DNA of 64,000 nucleotides from Gammaproteobacteria bacterium (GTDB lineage Bacteria; Pseudomonadota; Gammaproteobacteria; Enterobacterales; Alteromonadaceae): NCBI GenBank assembly GCA_018222985.1, contig JAAEZG010000002.1, positions 62,001 to 126,000 of the forward strand, read 5' to 3'. Shown piece by piece: positions 31,924 to 44,019 of this stretch (position 1 is its first letter; each line of letters starts with the position of its first letter). The notes under the pieces were generated by a model. It saw only the letters and a program-made list of their open reading frames with translations, ran no database searches and was not told where the DNA came from. The position numbers and the translations under genes were made by a program.

Positions 31924-32502
31924 CTAGCGAGCATCAAACGCATCAATAACACGTGTTACACCGTTAATATTGCGCGCAATATCAATGGCCTGGCGTGCTA
32001 CGTCACGGCTAACAATTCCCATAAGAGCAACTTCGCCGTTTTCAGTCACCACCTTAATATCTGTGGCTTTGATCATGTCATCCGCGACAAATTTGGTTTT
32101 AATTTTGCTGGTGATATAAGTGTCTTTGCTAATTTGACCAAACGAAACAACGGGGGCCACTTGTAGCTCGTTGTGCACGCGGTCAACACCGTTGGTGTTG
32201 CGAACTATGTGGCTTGCTAAATCACGTAGTGAGCTATCAGCAACTTGGCCAAGTAATAACACTGAACGATTAAACGAAACCACTTGAATACGCGACTCAT
32301 CGAATCGGTTATCAGTTTGCAGTGCGGTAATCACACGCACCTCAATGGTTTGATCGTCTAGCTGCGTACCTACGCTGCGCGTGTCGGTGGCGGCCGAAAT
32401 ACCTACTGCGGTAGCGCCAACCACCAAAGCGGCACACCCTGTGAAGGTTAAACTTGAGACGAGTGCAAGCGCACTTAAAGAAAACAACCTTGTTTTTTTC
32501 AC
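31924..32502 (-). CDS. dolP: BON-domain lipoprotein DolP/YraP
   Basis: Lipobox LTFTGCA and two BON domains. Confidence 0.92.
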   Translation of the reverse strand: MKKTRLFSLSALALVSSLTFTGCAALVVGATAVGISAATDTRSVGTQLDDQTIEVRVITALQTDNRFDESRIQVVSFNRSVLLLGQVADSSLRDLASHIVRNTNGVDRVHNELQVAPVVSFGQISKDTYITSKIKTKFVADDMIKATDIKVVTENGEVALMGIVSRDVARQAIDIARNINGVTRVIDAFDAR

Positions 32503-33071
32503 GAATCGGTCTCCTGTGGAAAAATTCGATGTTCAACTACCGCACACAGCATATTGGCTATTTGCAGCAAATGCTCGCTAGCGCGCGCTGTGCTAGCGGT
32601 TGGAATTCGTATTTCAACATCATCTGGGCCCAACAAGCCACTAATGTCACTGTCAGCCTCTTGCGTAATGGCAATAATAAGCATCTGACGGCTTAACGCA
32701 GCTTCCATAGCCGAACTAACTCGTGGCGCACGAGGGCCAGCATTAAACACTAACAATAAGTCACCGGCTTGACCGACAGCCTGAATTTGTTGCGCAAACA
32801 TACGTTCGTGTTGTAACGCACCGTAGTCGGCGTGCAACGAAGTCACCGGGAACGGCGGGCGTTCGAAACCCAAACCGGTTAGCATAATATGCGCAAAGTG
32901 TCGCGATGTTGCATGTGCAAGGTTTTCACCACAGCAATACACTTTGCGCCCATGCAGAAGCGAATCAACCAATAAGTCAGCAGCACGTTCAAGTGGTTCC
33001 TGCAGCAAGTCAGCGGCTGCAATTTGGGTTTGAATGCACTCAGCAAACAATGTTTTTATTGGGTCCTGCAT
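32499..33071 (-). CDS. diaA: SIS-domain protein, DiaA-like
   Basis: Phosphoheptose-isomerase-like SIS domain between dolP and yraN. Confidence 0.85.
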   Translation of the reverse strand: MQDPIKTLFAECIQTQIAAADLLQEPLERAADLLVDSLLHGRKVYCCGENLAHATSRHFAHIMLTGLGFERPPFPVTSLHADYGALQHERMFAQQIQAVGQAGDLLLVFNAGPRAPRVSSAMEAALSRQMLIIAITQEADSDISGLLGPDDVEIRIPTASTARASEHLLQIANMLCAVVEHRIFPQETDS

Positions 33072-33080
33072 ATAGCCTCG

Positions 33081-33431
33081 TCAAAATGCATCTTGCAGCC
33101 ATTGAGCGTGATCATAATCAATCACAATAGCCACCACGTCAAAGCGCATGGGGGTAACATGCTCATTTAATTGTTGTTGTAAAAGGAATAATTGTGCACA
33201 ACGCCTAATTCTCTGACACTGCGCAGGGGTGATCTGTTCCACAACGGTTGCGAATTGTTCATCGCTGCGGCATTTTACTTCAATAAATACCCAGCTGTCG
33301 CCGTCGCGCATTATGAGATCGATCTCACCCATATCGCAACTATAGTTGCTTGCTACAAAGCGCAAACCGTTACGTTCAAGTAGTGCCCGCGCTATTTCCT
33401 CGCCTTGATTACCCATATCTTTTCGTGACAT
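33081..33431 (-). CDS. yraN: YraN family endonuclease-like protein (UPF0102)
   Basis: GEIDLIMRDGDSWVFIEVKCR. Confidence 0.94.
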   Translation of the reverse strand: MSRKDMGNQGEEIARALLERNGLRFVASNYSCDMGEIDLIMRDGDSWVFIEVKCRSDEQFATVVEQITPAQCQRIRRCAQLFLLQQQLNEHVTPMRFDVVAIVIDYDHAQWLQDAF

Positions 33432-33452
33432 TCCATGTCCTTAGTTGTTAGG

Positions 33453-35303
33453 TTACCGAGCAACCACCTGATGGCCTTCAAAGCGCGCCCAGTTGAGTTG
33501 TCTAATAATTTGCTGGGCTTCAATATGAAGCTCACCTGTAAGTCCTTGCGCCGATATGCCCGGCATCAGTTGCAGCAGCGGCAGGCGCTGGCTTAATACA
33601 ATAGCGTCATGCCCAAACGCAGCAAGCCGGGCATCATTATAACCCCAAGCGCTGCGTAGCTTCAGCAAGTCTTCTAAAAGTTGCTGCTGAGAATGGTTGG
33701 GTAACAACCAAGGTGCCTCGGTAAACCTGACGTTGTCGAGGTCGTTTTCGCTTAAACTATTGCGTAACGTATGGCTACCCGAGTTGGCATAAACTGGCAG
33801 AGCTTTGCGAAAAGCCGATATGTTGACGTCAATAAATGGCTTAAGCAAACGGGTTTGTTCAATGCCACCCACTAAGTACACCGAGTCGAGATCTGCCCGG
33901 CTACGCGCCTCGGCATCGACAATAATTTTCCCGGCAGCAATTTTAACCTGGTAGATGCGGGCATCACTTTGGCTTACCCCGAGTTGTTCTTGCACCGCGC
34001 TCTTCATTTCGTCTGTGGTACGGTAGGTACCTATTTCTAACGGCATGTCATCAGCGAACTGCTGTTGCCAAGCCTGCGCGAACACCTCGGCTTGTTGCTT
34101 GCCTCTGAGAGTATCTGGCGCAAATACCACAGGGTGACGGTGACCGCGTGCCGCCATATGTGCCGCAGCTTGACGAATTTCAGTTTCACTGTCTAAGGCG
34201 AAAAAGTGCTGTAACCCATGCGGTGAATCTAAGCTTGGTTCTTGCTCGTTCAGCGTTAGCCACGGCAGCTCTGGAGGTAATACAGTGGCGTCTATAGCCG
34301 CTACGTTAGGTTTTAGTAGCGGGCCAACAAGTAAATTGGCTTGATGCTGTTGTAACAACTCCGGCAACTTATTGAAATCAAGCTGGTTGGTGTCGATAAA
34401 GGTGGCGTTAACTTGCGGTAGGCGCGCTAATGCCATCACCATACCATCGCGCACCGCGGTACCCTGCGCTTGGTATTGCCCCGACAGTGGAAGTAACACC
34501 ACAACGTTGCTACGAGCGGTTGCTGTTAGCGCTTGCAACTGGTCAATGACAAATTGACCAGGGTGCCCTGAAAATCCTTGCTGCCAGGTATTGGCCAACG
34601 ACTCTAATGCCTCAGGTTGACGGTTAATAGCGTGCAATGTGCGCATTAGTGCGGCCCAACCGGCAACTTCTTGGGTACGTTGCGACGCCGGCGGTAACAC
34701 CACATCGCTAGGTTTACTTACGTATTTTAAGGTGCTCCATAATTCTGCCGCAGCTTCGGCATTGTCAGTGGTTGGCATTAAGTTAACCAACTGCAACTGA
34801 TAGTGAGCTGCCTGCTGCCAGTGTTGTTGCGCCCGCGCCGCCTGTAAAGCAAGCTCTAACGTTTGCTGTGGAAATGCGTCAGTTAGACGCGGCGTTAAAA
34901 GCGGTTGTAATAATTGTTCTACATAAGGCCAGCGCGCATCATGTGCCGCGAATCGGGCTTCTAATAATGCTAACAATTGCTGTTGCGGCACTGCTAGCGT
35001 GTCAACCTCAAAATGGCGTTGAATTTGTGCTACCACTACCGCGCTTTTTTGCCAGTCTGCATCGCGTTGTAGTGTTGCCGCAGCTTGTAACAGTGCGTCA
35101 ACTTGCTCAGCGCCTTGTAATGTTTGGGCAACAGCCAACCATTGATTGGCCGTACGATCACGTTGCTGCAACGGTACTTCCGTGAACTCAGCAGTAGACT
35201 CAAGTGGTACAGGTTGTGGCTTACGCGGTGCACTGCTACACGCACTTAGCGCAAGAATTACCATGCATAGCAATAACTTCTTTGGCACAATAGCAACCGT
35301 CAT
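33453..35303 (-). CDS. lpoA: Penicillin-binding protein activator LpoA
   Basis: Lipobox ALSACSS, periplasmic-binding-like C-terminal domain, divergent from rsmI. Confidence 0.9.
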   Translation of the reverse strand: MTVAIVPKKLLLCMVILALSACSSAPRKPQPVPLESTAEFTEVPLQQRDRTANQWLAVAQTLQGAEQVDALLQAAATLQRDADWQKSAVVVAQIQRHFEVDTLAVPQQQLLALLEARFAAHDARWPYVEQLLQPLLTPRLTDAFPQQTLELALQAARAQQHWQQAAHYQLQLVNLMPTTDNAEAAAELWSTLKYVSKPSDVVLPPASQRTQEVAGWAALMRTLHAINRQPEALESLANTWQQGFSGHPGQFVIDQLQALTATARSNVVVLLPLSGQYQAQGTAVRDGMVMALARLPQVNATFIDTNQLDFNKLPELLQQHQANLLVGPLLKPNVAAIDATVLPPELPWLTLNEQEPSLDSPHGLQHFFALDSETEIRQAAAHMAARGHRHPVVFAPDTLRGKQQAEVFAQAWQQQFADDMPLEIGTYRTTDEMKSAVQEQLGVSQSDARIYQVKIAAGKIIVDAEARSRADLDSVYLVGGIEQTRLLKPFIDVNISAFRKALPVYANSGSHTLRNSLSENDLDNVRFTEAPWLLPNHSQQQLLEDLLKLRSAWGYNDARLAAFGHDAIVLSQRLPLLQLMPGISAQGLTGELHIEAQQIIRQLNWARFEGHQVVAR

Positions 35304-35396
35304 TTTTGTTCCATCCAGTTCATACTCATGGGGCATACTATAAACCGTCAGGCAAGGCATCACAACGAAGCTGTCAGGTTCTTACAAGGGGTTAAC

Positions 35397-36272
35397 ATGA
35401 GTGCATCGTCTGTTTCACATACGTCCGTTCCGCAAACAGGTACTCTGTATATTGTGCCGACACCGATTGGCAACTTAGGTGATATGACCGAACGTGCGTT
35501 AAATGTGCTGAACCATTGTCAGGCTATTGCCGCAGAAGATACACGTCATAGCGGACAATTAATGCAGCATTTAGGGATTAAAAAAGAATTGTTCGCGCTG
35601 CACGAACACAACGAACGCCAAAAAGCCGCTCAAGTTATCGAGCGCTTGCAGCAAGGCGACAACATCGCCCTGATAAGTGACGCGGGTACGCCGCTAATTA
35701 GTGATCCTGGCTATGTGCTGGTGCAACAATGTCGTGCGGCGGGTATTACCGTCACCGCCTTACCTGGTGCTTGTGCCTTCGTGACCGCTCTTTCCGGCGC
35801 GGGCCTACCCACCGATCGCTTTTGTTTTGAGGGTTTCTTACCCGCAAAACCGCAACAACGCCGTAAAGCATTACAAGCATTAGTGAATGAAACACGCACT
35901 TTGGTGTTTTATGAGTCACCGCACCGTATAGTCGATACCTTAGCCGATTTAATCACTGAATTTGGTGGTGAGCGTACTATGGTTATGGCGCGTGAGTTAA
36001 CTAAGCAGTTTGAAACCTATTTGTCAGGCACTGTTGCTGAAGTGCAGCAGCAAGTATTGGCGGACAGCAATCAGCAGCGCGGCGAGATAGTACTGATCAT
36101 TGGTGGTGCGGAGGCGGCGGCCGAAGCCGACGTAAACCCCGTCGCAATGAAAACGTTAAATTTACTGCGCAAAGAGCTGCCCCTCAAAAAAGCCGCAGCG
36201 CTAGCCGCTGAAATTCACGGCGCTCGTAAAAACACACTGTATCAACTAGCACTTGAGCAAGATAACCAGTAG
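35397..36272 (+). CDS. rsmI: 16S rRNA 2'-O-methyltransferase RsmI
   Basis: [31 protein letters not shown]. Confidence 0.97.
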   Translation: MSASSVSHTSVPQTGTLYIVPTPIGNLGDMTERALNVLNHCQAIAAEDTRHSGQLMQHLGIKKELFALHEHNERQKAAQVIERLQQGDNIALISDAGTPLISDPGYVLVQQCRAAGITVTALPGACAFVTALSGAGLPTDRFCFEGFLPAKPQQRRKALQALVNETRTLVFYESPHRIVDTLADLITEFGGERTMVMARELTKQFETYLSGTVAEVQQQVLADSNQQRGEIVLIIGGAEAAAEADVNPVAMKTLNLLRKELPLKKAAALAAEIHGARKNTLYQLALEQDNQ

Positions 36273-36282
36273 AATGCGCGCT

Positions 36283-36623
<341 letters not shown>

Positions 36624-36640
<17 letters not shown>

Positions 36641-38888
36641 AAATCTGCTCGTCAACACCGGTTTGTTCCAACACTGCGCGGTTAAATTGCTGCGTGAAGC
36701 GAATAAACTCATTCAAAGGCATAGCTCGGCCGTAATGGAAGCCTTGCTGGAAGTGACACTTCTGTTGTTGTAAGAATTCAACTTGCTGTTCATGTTCCAC
36801 ACCTTCTGCCACAACTTTCATGTTTAGTGTATGCGCAATGCGTATGAGCACCTCAACCAAGGCTTTTTGTTGGCCCTGATGCGGCACGTTATGTAAGAAG
36901 CTGCGGTCAATTTTAATCACATCAATCGGGTATGAGCGCAAGTAGTTTAAGCTTGAGTAACCGGTACCAAAGTCGTCAATCGCCAAGGTAATACCGGCGT
37001 CACGTAATTTACGTAAGTTGGCAAACTGGCGCTCTTTGTTGCGCATCAGCATCGACTCGGTAATCTCAAACATCAGGCGGTTTGGCGGTACATCAGCTGC
37101 AGCAATAACGTTTAACCAATGTGACGCGGCTTGACGGTCGTTAAATTCACGTGGCGAGCGGTTTAATGCTATCGACAGGTCTAGTCCGGCACTGTTCATT
37201 TTTTTCCAGTCGCGCACCACTTGGCGTAACACAAAATCGCCTAAACCAATAATTGCCCCAGTTTTTTCAGCAATCGGAATAAACTCAGCAGGTGAAATAG
37301 CGCCGCGCTCTGGGTGGGTCCAGCGAATTAACGCTTCACAACGAGTCAGCAAGCCGGTTTCTGTTTCAATAACCGGCTGGTAGTGCACTTCAAACTGTTC
37401 AGCTTCAATGCCTTTAATAATTTGATGGTGCAAATTAATATCGCGCTCTGTACTTTGGCGCAACTGCTCATCAAAAAAGTGCACGCTCATGGCACCCTGT
37501 TGCTTGGCGGCATACATGGCTAACTCGGCGTGTTTTAATAGCTGCTGCACTTCTTGACCGTCGTGCGGGAACATAGAAATACCCGTGCTCGCGGTCATAT
37601 TAATGTGGTTATGTTCAATATCTAGCGTGTGCAACAAGTCATTCATAATGGCTTTGGCGCGAATTTCGGCTTCGCTAGGGTCGTTTAAGTCACGCAGCAC
37701 AATGGCAAATTCGTCGCCGCCAATACGTGCCAGCAAATCATCTTCGCGAATACTGGTGCGAATACGCTCTGCAACACGTTGCAATAACGCATCGCCAACC
37801 TCATGACCGAGCACGTCGTTAATTTCGCGCAAGTGGTCAAGGTCGAGTACCAACAGTGCAAATTTCTGCTCGTTCCGCAACGCATGGCGAATGTCGGCAC
37901 CAAGCTGCTCAGAAAAGAAGTTACGGTTCGGCAAATCGGTTAGGCCGTCGTAGCGCGCTTGGTAAGCAATGGTTGAAATAGCGCCGCGTAACCGGTGCTG
38001 GGTAAATATCAGCATTAAGAATGCCGAAAGAATAACCGCGGTTAAACCAATACCAATGGCCCAGTGCAACCAAAAGTCTGCGTTGGTGGCCACCCACTGG
38101 CCGTCACGCGGGTAGGCGGCAAGCTCCCAGCGGCCGCGTGGAAATTTTATCTCGGTAATTAACGCGTCAGCTCGAAATACGTCGTTCTCACCGGCAAAGG
38201 CGACGGGGTCTGGGTTGATATCATTAACGGCTTGGCGTAACGCGAAGTTATAGTTGGGGTGCTGGTAAAATTGCACGCCCTCAAGCATGTGTACATGATC
38301 GATAACTAATGAAGCAACGCCCCATAGGGTTCGGTCATTGCGAAACACCGGCATACGTGCCACTAAGGCATCACGGCCTTGCACTAACTGCAATGGCCCG
38401 GTTAATACCACGTCTTTCACTGCTATTGAGCGCAGAATACCCGCGTACTGGTCAGTGTCTAGGCGGTAATTGAAACCAATCATCGACTGATTGCCTTCAA
38501 CTGGGTAGACGAACTTAACAATTAAGTCGGGTGCTAATGCCACGTGCATAATGTCGAGGTCAGACGACAGAAACTCGTCCATAATGTGCTGTAGACGCAC
38601 GCGGTCAGGGGTGTCTTGCCAGAGAATTTCAGGGCGCAGTGCGCGCAAGGCGAGCATGTTGGATTGCAGACGTTGTTCAATTTGGCCGCGCATGGCGCTC
38701 ATATGTTCACTGGCGCGACGCTTTTCTACTTCGAGTTGTTGCTGTCGTTCGCTATCCACCACTAAGTACACCGCATACAGCAACGCCGACGCAATAAAAA
38801 GAACGACCACTAAGTAGCGCAATAATCGCCAGCGTTCAGACTGCTTACCGAACTTATCTGGAAAACTCACAACATCAATCTGCTTCAT
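36624..38888 (-). CDS. Membrane GGDEF/EAL bifunctional c-di-GMP protein with periplasmic sensor
   Basis: RIGGDEFAIVL, CEALIRWTHPERG, two TM segments flanking an N-terminal sensor. Confidence 0.94.
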
Positions 38889-39003
38889 TTATACGAGTTA
38901 GCTTGTTATTAGAATTATATGCTAGATGACATACTCTTCGCATCATCCTTTACATCATCCTTGCCGTCAATAGTGTTGCCCACCGCAAACTCATGATTTT
39001 TCC

Positions 39004-39033
39004 TTGACAGAAAGAAAGATCGGCACCTAGACT
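39004..39033 (+). promoter_or_regulatory. Promoter of the mraZ/dcw operon
   Basis: TTGACA-N18-TAGACT. Confidence 0.6.
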
Positions 39034-39041
39034 GTCACATT

Positions 39042-39067
39042 GTGGGGATTTGTGGGTAATAGTGGAT
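39042..39067 (+). promoter_or_regulatory. MraZ operator repeats
   Basis: GTGGGG-attt-GTGGGT-aata-GTGGAT, three boxes at 10-bp period just upstream of mraZ. Confidence 0.8.
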
Positions 39068-39075
39068 CAAAAACA

Positions 39076-39534
39076 ATGTTTCGTGGCGCAGCAGCACTCA
39101 GTCTAGATGATAAAGGCCGACTGGCGATACCAGCAAAGTATCGCAAGAGTCTGCTTTTGGATTGTGACGGGCAAATGGTCTGCACCATTGACATTAAGCA
39201 ACCCTGTTTATTGCTGTATCCGTTGCCGCAGTGGCAATTGATTGAACAGAAGCTCACCACCTTATCAAGCATGAACCCCGCAGAGCGTCGTCTTCAACGC
39301 CTGTTGTTGGGTCACGCCGAAGACTGCCAGATGGACAAAAATGGCCGTATTTTGATTGCGCCAACGTTGCGTCAACATGCGGACTTGAGCAAAAAGATCA
39401 TGATTATTGGTCAGCTCAACAAGTTTGAACTCTGGTCTGAAGCGGCATGGCAAGAACAAATCGCAGCTGATATGGCTGCCGAGCAACAAGACGACTTGGC
39501 CCTTAGTGATCGACTACAAGACTTCTCATTATAA
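39076..39534 (+). CDS. mraZ: Transcriptional regulator MraZ
   Basis: [23 protein letters not shown]. Confidence 0.96.
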   Translation: MFRGAAALSLDDKGRLAIPAKYRKSLLLDCDGQMVCTIDIKQPCLLLYPLPQWQLIEQKLTTLSSMNPAERRLQRLLLGHAEDCQMDKNGRILIAPTLRQHADLSKKIMIIGQLNKFELWSEAAWQEQIAADMAAEQQDDLALSDRLQDFSL

Positions 39535-40484
39535 TGACAACAGAAGCAGCGCAACACGTCTCGGTGTTGTTACAAGAGTCCATCGAGGCTCTTGCGATCA
39601 AACCAGACGGAATTTATTTAGATGCTACCTTCGGTAGAGGGGGGCACTCGCGCGCAATTCTGGCCCAATTAAACGCCCAAGGTAAATTATACGCACTCGA
39701 TCGTGACCCCACCGCGATTGCAGCTGCCGAATCCTTGCGCGATGACCCACGTTTTACCATTATCCACACCCCGTTCTCACGACTTGACGATGTGCTTGAA
39801 GCGCAGCATCTGCGTGGCAAGCTTGACGGCATATTATTTGACCTTGGCGTTTCGTCCCCACAACTAGACGATGCCGATCGTGGCTTTAGTTTCATGCGCG
39901 AAGGCCCACTTGATATGCGCATGGATACCAGCTGTGGCCCCACCGCAGCCGACTTTCTAAATTCTGCGAGTGCCGATGAGATTGCCTTTGTGTTACGCGA
40001 ATATGGCGAAGAACGCTTCGCTTGGCGCATTGCCCAGGCCATTGTGCAGCAGCGCGACGAGCAGCCACTACAAACCACCCGCGAGTTGGCGACCCTCATC
40101 GACAAAGCGGTGCCATTTAAAGACAAGCACAAGCACCCTGCCACTCGCAGCTTTCAAGGCATTCGAATTCACATTAACGGTGAACTGGATGAAATTGAAA
40201 CGGCGCTAACCGCTGCAGTAAGTGGTTTAAAACCCGAAGGCCGCTTAGCGGTGATTAGTTTTCATAGCTTGGAAGACCGCATGGTGAAGCGCTTTATGCG
40301 CGCTCAGGCGAAAGGCCGAGATATACCAGCTGGGCTGCCCATTCGCGATGCGGATTTTGATCGCGGCCAAACCCTGAAGTTAATAGGTAAAGCGATTAAG
40401 CCTTCGGCAGCCGAAACCAAGCTCAACCCACGCGCCCGCAGTTCGGTGCTACGAATCGCCGCGAGGTTAGATTATGAAAGCTAG
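39534..40484 (+). CDS. rsmH: 16S rRNA m4C1402 methyltransferase RsmH
   Basis: [13 protein letters not shown]...[16 protein letters not shown]. Confidence 0.97.
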   Translation: MTTEAAQHVSVLLQESIEALAIKPDGIYLDATFGRGGHSRAILAQLNAQGKLYALDRDPTAIAAAESLRDDPRFTIIHTPFSRLDDVLEAQHLRGKLDGILFDLGVSSPQLDDADRGFSFMREGPLDMRMDTSCGPTAADFLNSASADEIAFVLREYGEERFAWRIAQAIVQQRDEQPLQTTRELATLIDKAVPFKDKHKHPATRSFQGIRIHINGELDEIETALTAAVSGLKPEGRLAVISFHSLEDRMVKRFMRAQAKGRDIPAGLPIRDADFDRGQTLKLIGKAIKPSAAETKLNPRARSSVLRIAARLDYES

Positions 40485-40791
40485 CCGCGTGCCATCGTTA
40501 GTGTCTGTTTTATTTGATGATTTTCGCCAGCATCTGATGCTGGTTTTGCTGTTTTTAGCGGTCATCGCAACGGCCATGACGGTTATTTACGTGTCACACG
40601 GCCATCGCTTGCTAACCAGTGAGCGTGACGAACTGCTGTCTGCGCGCGACGACCTCGATATTGAATGGCGCCATTTGCAAATTGAGCAGAACACGCTGAC
40701 CGAACATAGCCGCGTGGCTCGCATTGCCGAGGAACGCCTGAATATGGTGCGTGCTGAGGCTGAACAAGAGGTGCTCGTGCCATGGCAATGA
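40474..40791 (+). CDS. ftsL: Cell division protein FtsL
   Basis: Small single-TM coiled-coil protein between rsmH and ftsI. Confidence 0.92.
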   Translation: MKASRVPSLVSVLFDDFRQHLMLVLLFLAVIATAMTVIYVSHGHRLLTSERDELLSARDDLDIEWRHLQIEQNTLTEHSRVARIAEERLNMVRAEAEQEVLVPWQ

Positions 40792-42530
40792 CACCAAAAA
40801 CCAACCGCCGCGCCGTGAAAAAGGCGCAACCGCACTTAAGCAAAGGCCGTTTTTATTTTGCCTTGCTGGTGGTGCTTGGCGTGTTTGGTAGTTTGGTGGC
40901 ACGTGCCGCATACATTCAACTTGTTGAGCCAGAGCGCTTGATTTACGAGGGTGATCGTCGTTCATTGCGGGCAGACGCAACCACGGTGCAACGTGGCAGT
41001 ATTCTTGATCGCAATGGTCGGGAGCTGGCCGTTAGCGTACCGGTGCAAACCGTATGGGCCGACCCTAAACGGGTGTATGAGGGTAATGGTTTAGCCAATC
41101 GTGAACGCTGGTTGGCGCTGGCCGAAGTGTTTCGTACCGATGTTAACGATCTACTCGATAAAGTGGCCGACCCAACCCGCCGGTTTGTTTACTTAGAACG
41201 TAAAGTCACGCCGGGTGTTGCTGAGTTTGTCCGTCAGCTGGAAATTCCAGGCGTTTATTTGAAAACCGAGTCGCGACGTTTTTATCCAGCCGGCGAAATT
41301 GCCGCCCATGTGGTTGGCTTTACCGACATCGACGGCTTAGGCATTGAAGGTTTAGAAGCTATTTATAATCAAGTTCTCACCGGTATTCCGGGTGAGCGAG
41401 TTTACCGCAAGGACGCAGCAGGACGGGTTGTTGAAGAGATTCGCGTCACCGAAGCGCAACAACCACAACAACTAACGCTGAGTATTGACCAACGTTTGCA
41501 ATCATTAGCCTACGCTGAAGTTAAAAAGGCCGTGCGCTATCACCAAGCCACTTCAGGCTCGGCAGTGATTGTAGACGTGCGAACCGGCGAGGTGCTGGCG
41601 ATGGTCAACAGCCCGTCCTACAACCCAAATAACCGCAATACCTTGCAGCCACACCGGTTGCGTAACCGGGCGATTACCGATGCTTATGAGCCGGGTTCCA
41701 CGGTGAAGCCATTGGCAGTTATTGCCGGTTTAGAGGCTGGAACCATTAAACCTGACGACGTTATTGATACGAGCCCTGGGTGGTTACGCCTAGGTGGACG
41801 TCGCGTGAGTGACCCACGTAACCGTGGTGAGCTGACTATTACACAAATTTTAGAGAACTCTAGCAACGTTGGCACTGCCAAAATCGCGTTAGACACAGGT
41901 ATCAACAACATGTTGGATACTTATGCCGCGGTAGGTTTTGGAAACGACACAGGGGTAGCCATGTTGGGCGAGAGTTTTGGGGTGCTGCAGAACCGTCAGC
42001 GCTGGTCAGATTTTGAAATTGCGACATTATCGTACGGTTATGGCATGTCGGCCACAACCCTTCAATTGGCGCAAATGTACGCCATTATTGGCGCCGAAGG
42101 CGTGCGTCGGCCGTTGAGTATTCAGCGCCGTGAAACAGCGCCAGAGGGTGAGCAAGTTATTTCAGCGCAAACCGCTCGCGCAGTGTTAGGCATGTTAGAA
42201 AGCGTGGTGGCAAACGGCTCAGGAAGCCGTGCGCAAGTTCGCGGGTACCGCGTGGCAGGTAAAACAGGCACGTCGCGCAAAGCTGTGGCCGGTGGTTATG
42301 GTGATGAGTATGTCACGCTGTTTGCTGGTATTGCGCCGGTGAGCGACCCGCGTATTGCGGTGGTGGTGACCATTAACGAACCGAGTGGCGACGAATATTA
42401 CGGTAGCGAAGTGTCCGCGCCAGTATTTGCTGAAATTGTGGGCGACGCGCTGCGCGTCATGAATGTGCCACCAGACAATTTGGCCGACACCGAATTAAAA
42501 GCAGCTGGCTTTGGAGGGACCCATGATTGA
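40782..42530 (+). CDS. ftsI: Peptidoglycan transpeptidase FtsI (PBP3)
   Basis: EPGSTVKP, SSN, KTGT motifs. Confidence 0.97.
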   Translation: MAMTPKTNRRAVKKAQPHLSKGRFYFALLVVLGVFGSLVARAAYIQLVEPERLIYEGDRRSLRADATTVQRGSILDRNGRELAVSVPVQTVWADPKRVYEGNGLANRERWLALAEVFRTDVNDLLDKVADPTRRFVYLERKVTPGVAEFVRQLEIPGVYLKTESRRFYPAGEIAAHVVGFTDIDGLGIEGLEAIYNQVLTGIPGERVYRKDAAGRVVEEIRVTEAQQPQQLTLSIDQRLQSLAYAEVKKAVRYHQATSGSAVIVDVRTGEVLAMVNSPSYNPNNRNTLQPHRLRNRAITDAYEPGSTVKPLAVIAGLEAGTIKPDDVIDTSPGWLRLGGRRVSDPRNRGELTITQILENSSNVGTAKIALDTGINNMLDTYAAVGFGNDTGVAMLGESFGVLQNRQRWSDFEIATLSYGYGMSATTLQLAQMYAIIGAEGVRRPLSIQRRETAPEGEQVISAQTARAVLGMLESVVANGSGSRAQVRGYRVAGKTGTSRKAVAGGYGDEYVTLFAGIAPVSDPRIAVVVTINEPSGDEYYGSEVSAPVFAEIVGDALRVMNVPPDNLADTELKAAGFGGTHD

Positions 42531-44019
42531 GTTGTTTGCGTTACTTCCTGAATACCCATTGCCACTGCCAGCGGTAAAAGTGGGCGGTATTAAACTGGAT
42601 AGCCGCCAAGTTGCGCCACATGACGTGTTTGTGGCGGTGCCTGGCTACCAAAGCGATGGCCGCCACTTTATTGATGCCGCCATTAGTGCTGGGGCCAGCG
42701 TTGTTCTTGCCGACTCAGAAACCGTTGGCATGGAGCAGCGCGCTAACGCTTGGGTGATTGAAGTACCGCAATTAAAAAATCAGCTATCGGCCATTGCTGG
42801 GCGCTTTTTCCATGAGCCTTCGCAACGCCTGCAGGTAATTGGCGTTACCGGCACCAATGGCAAAACCTCGGTGACCTATTTAGCCGCCCAGTTACTTGAG
42901 CAGTTGGGCGTTCGCTGCGGCGTTATTGGTACCACCGGTAGTGGTTTTCCAGGCCAATTGTTACCAGAAAGCCATACCACCCCAGACGCCATTGCGGTGC
43001 AGCATCGGCTGCATGTGTTAGCTAGTGAAGGCGCCCAAGCCGTGGCGATGGAAGTGTCGTCGCATGCCTTAGTTCAGCGCCGCGTTGAGCAAGTGCACTT
43101 TGCCGTTGGCGTGGCCACCAACATTAGTCGTGATCATTTGGACTATCACGGCACCATGGCCAATTATGCCGGTGCCAAGCGTCGTTTGTTTACAGAGCTA
43201 GATACCCAGCACAGTATTCTCAATGTTGATGACGCGGCGGTTGCAGCTTGGTTGCCCGATCGCACAGACAGCTGGCGCTATAGCCTTACGCCACAAAATG
43301 CGGCACGTAGCTTGTGGGCCTCAAACGTACGCTATGCACAAGATGGCACTGAATTTACGCTCAATGTGCGTGTTGATAGCCAAACCGTCAGTACCCACGT
43401 GGTGCATTCGCCGCTGTTAGGTGGCTTTAATGTTTACAACTTATTGGCTGCTTTAGCTGCGGTCATTAGCTTAGAGCATGACCCTGCGGCAGCTGCTGCA
43501 GCATGTGCCAATTTGCATGCGGTACCAGGCCGTATGGAAGCATTTTCTGGCCCGCAACAGCCATTAGTTATTGTTGACTATGCACACACGCCGGATGCAC
43601 TGCAGCAGGTGCTAACCGCTTTACGCCGGCATTGCAATGGGCAGCTATGGTGTGTGTTTGGTTGTGGTGGCGACCGTGATCGCGGAAAACGCCCACAAAT
43701 GGGTGCCGTAGCGGCCGAGCTAGCAGACCAAGTGGTAGTCACTGACGACAACCCGCGCACCGAAGTGCCCGAGCAAATTGTGCAAGATATTTTGGCCGGT
43801 ATGCCAAGCCGTCAGCGCGTGCAGGTAATTATGGGCCGTGAAAACGCAGTGCGCCAAGTGATTGCGCAAGCCAAACCGCAAGACATTGTGGTGCTTGCTG
43901 GTAAAGGCCATGAAGACTATCAAGTGATTGGGCAACAGCGCTACGACTACGACGAGCGGAAATTGGTGGCGAGTATTGTCGCGAGCCACGCGACCTCTTC
44001 TGAGGAGGCGCCATTATGA
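42523..44019 (+). CDS. murE: UDP-MurNAc-L-Ala-D-Glu:meso-DAP ligase MurE
   Basis: GVTGTNGKTSVTYL, DDNPRTE. Confidence 0.97.
   Translation: MIELFALLPEYPLPLPAVKVGGIKLDSRQVAPHDVFVAVPGYQSDGRHFIDAAISAGASVVLADSETVGMEQRANAWVIEVPQLKNQLSAIAGRFFHEPSQRLQVIGVTGTNGKTSVTYLAAQLLEQLGVRCGVIGTTGSGFPGQLLPESHTTPDAIAVQHRLHVLASEGAQAVAMEVSSHALVQRRVEQVHFAVGVATNISRDHLDYHGTMANYAGAKRRLFTELDTQHSILNVDDAAVAAWLPDRTDSWRYSLTPQNAARSLWASNVRYAQDGTEFTLNVRVDSQTVSTHVVHSPLLGGFNVYNLLAALAAVISLEHDPAAAAAACANLHAVPGRMEAFSGPQQPLVIVDYAHTPDALQQVLTALRRHCNGQLWCVFGCGGDRDRGKRPQMGAVAAELADQVVVTDDNPRTEVPEQIVQDILAGMPSRQRVQVIMGRENAVRQVIAQAKPQDIVVLAGKGHEDYQVIGQQRYDYDERKLVASIVASHATSSEEAPL

Noticed and set aside
38941-38962. CATCATCCTT-ta-CATCATCCTT direct repeat between the GGDEF/EAL gene and mraZ
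   Set aside because: Only two short copies; could be chance or an operator, not enough to support a call
39614-40144. 176-aa minus-strand ORF
   Set aside because: Antisense shadow of rsmH
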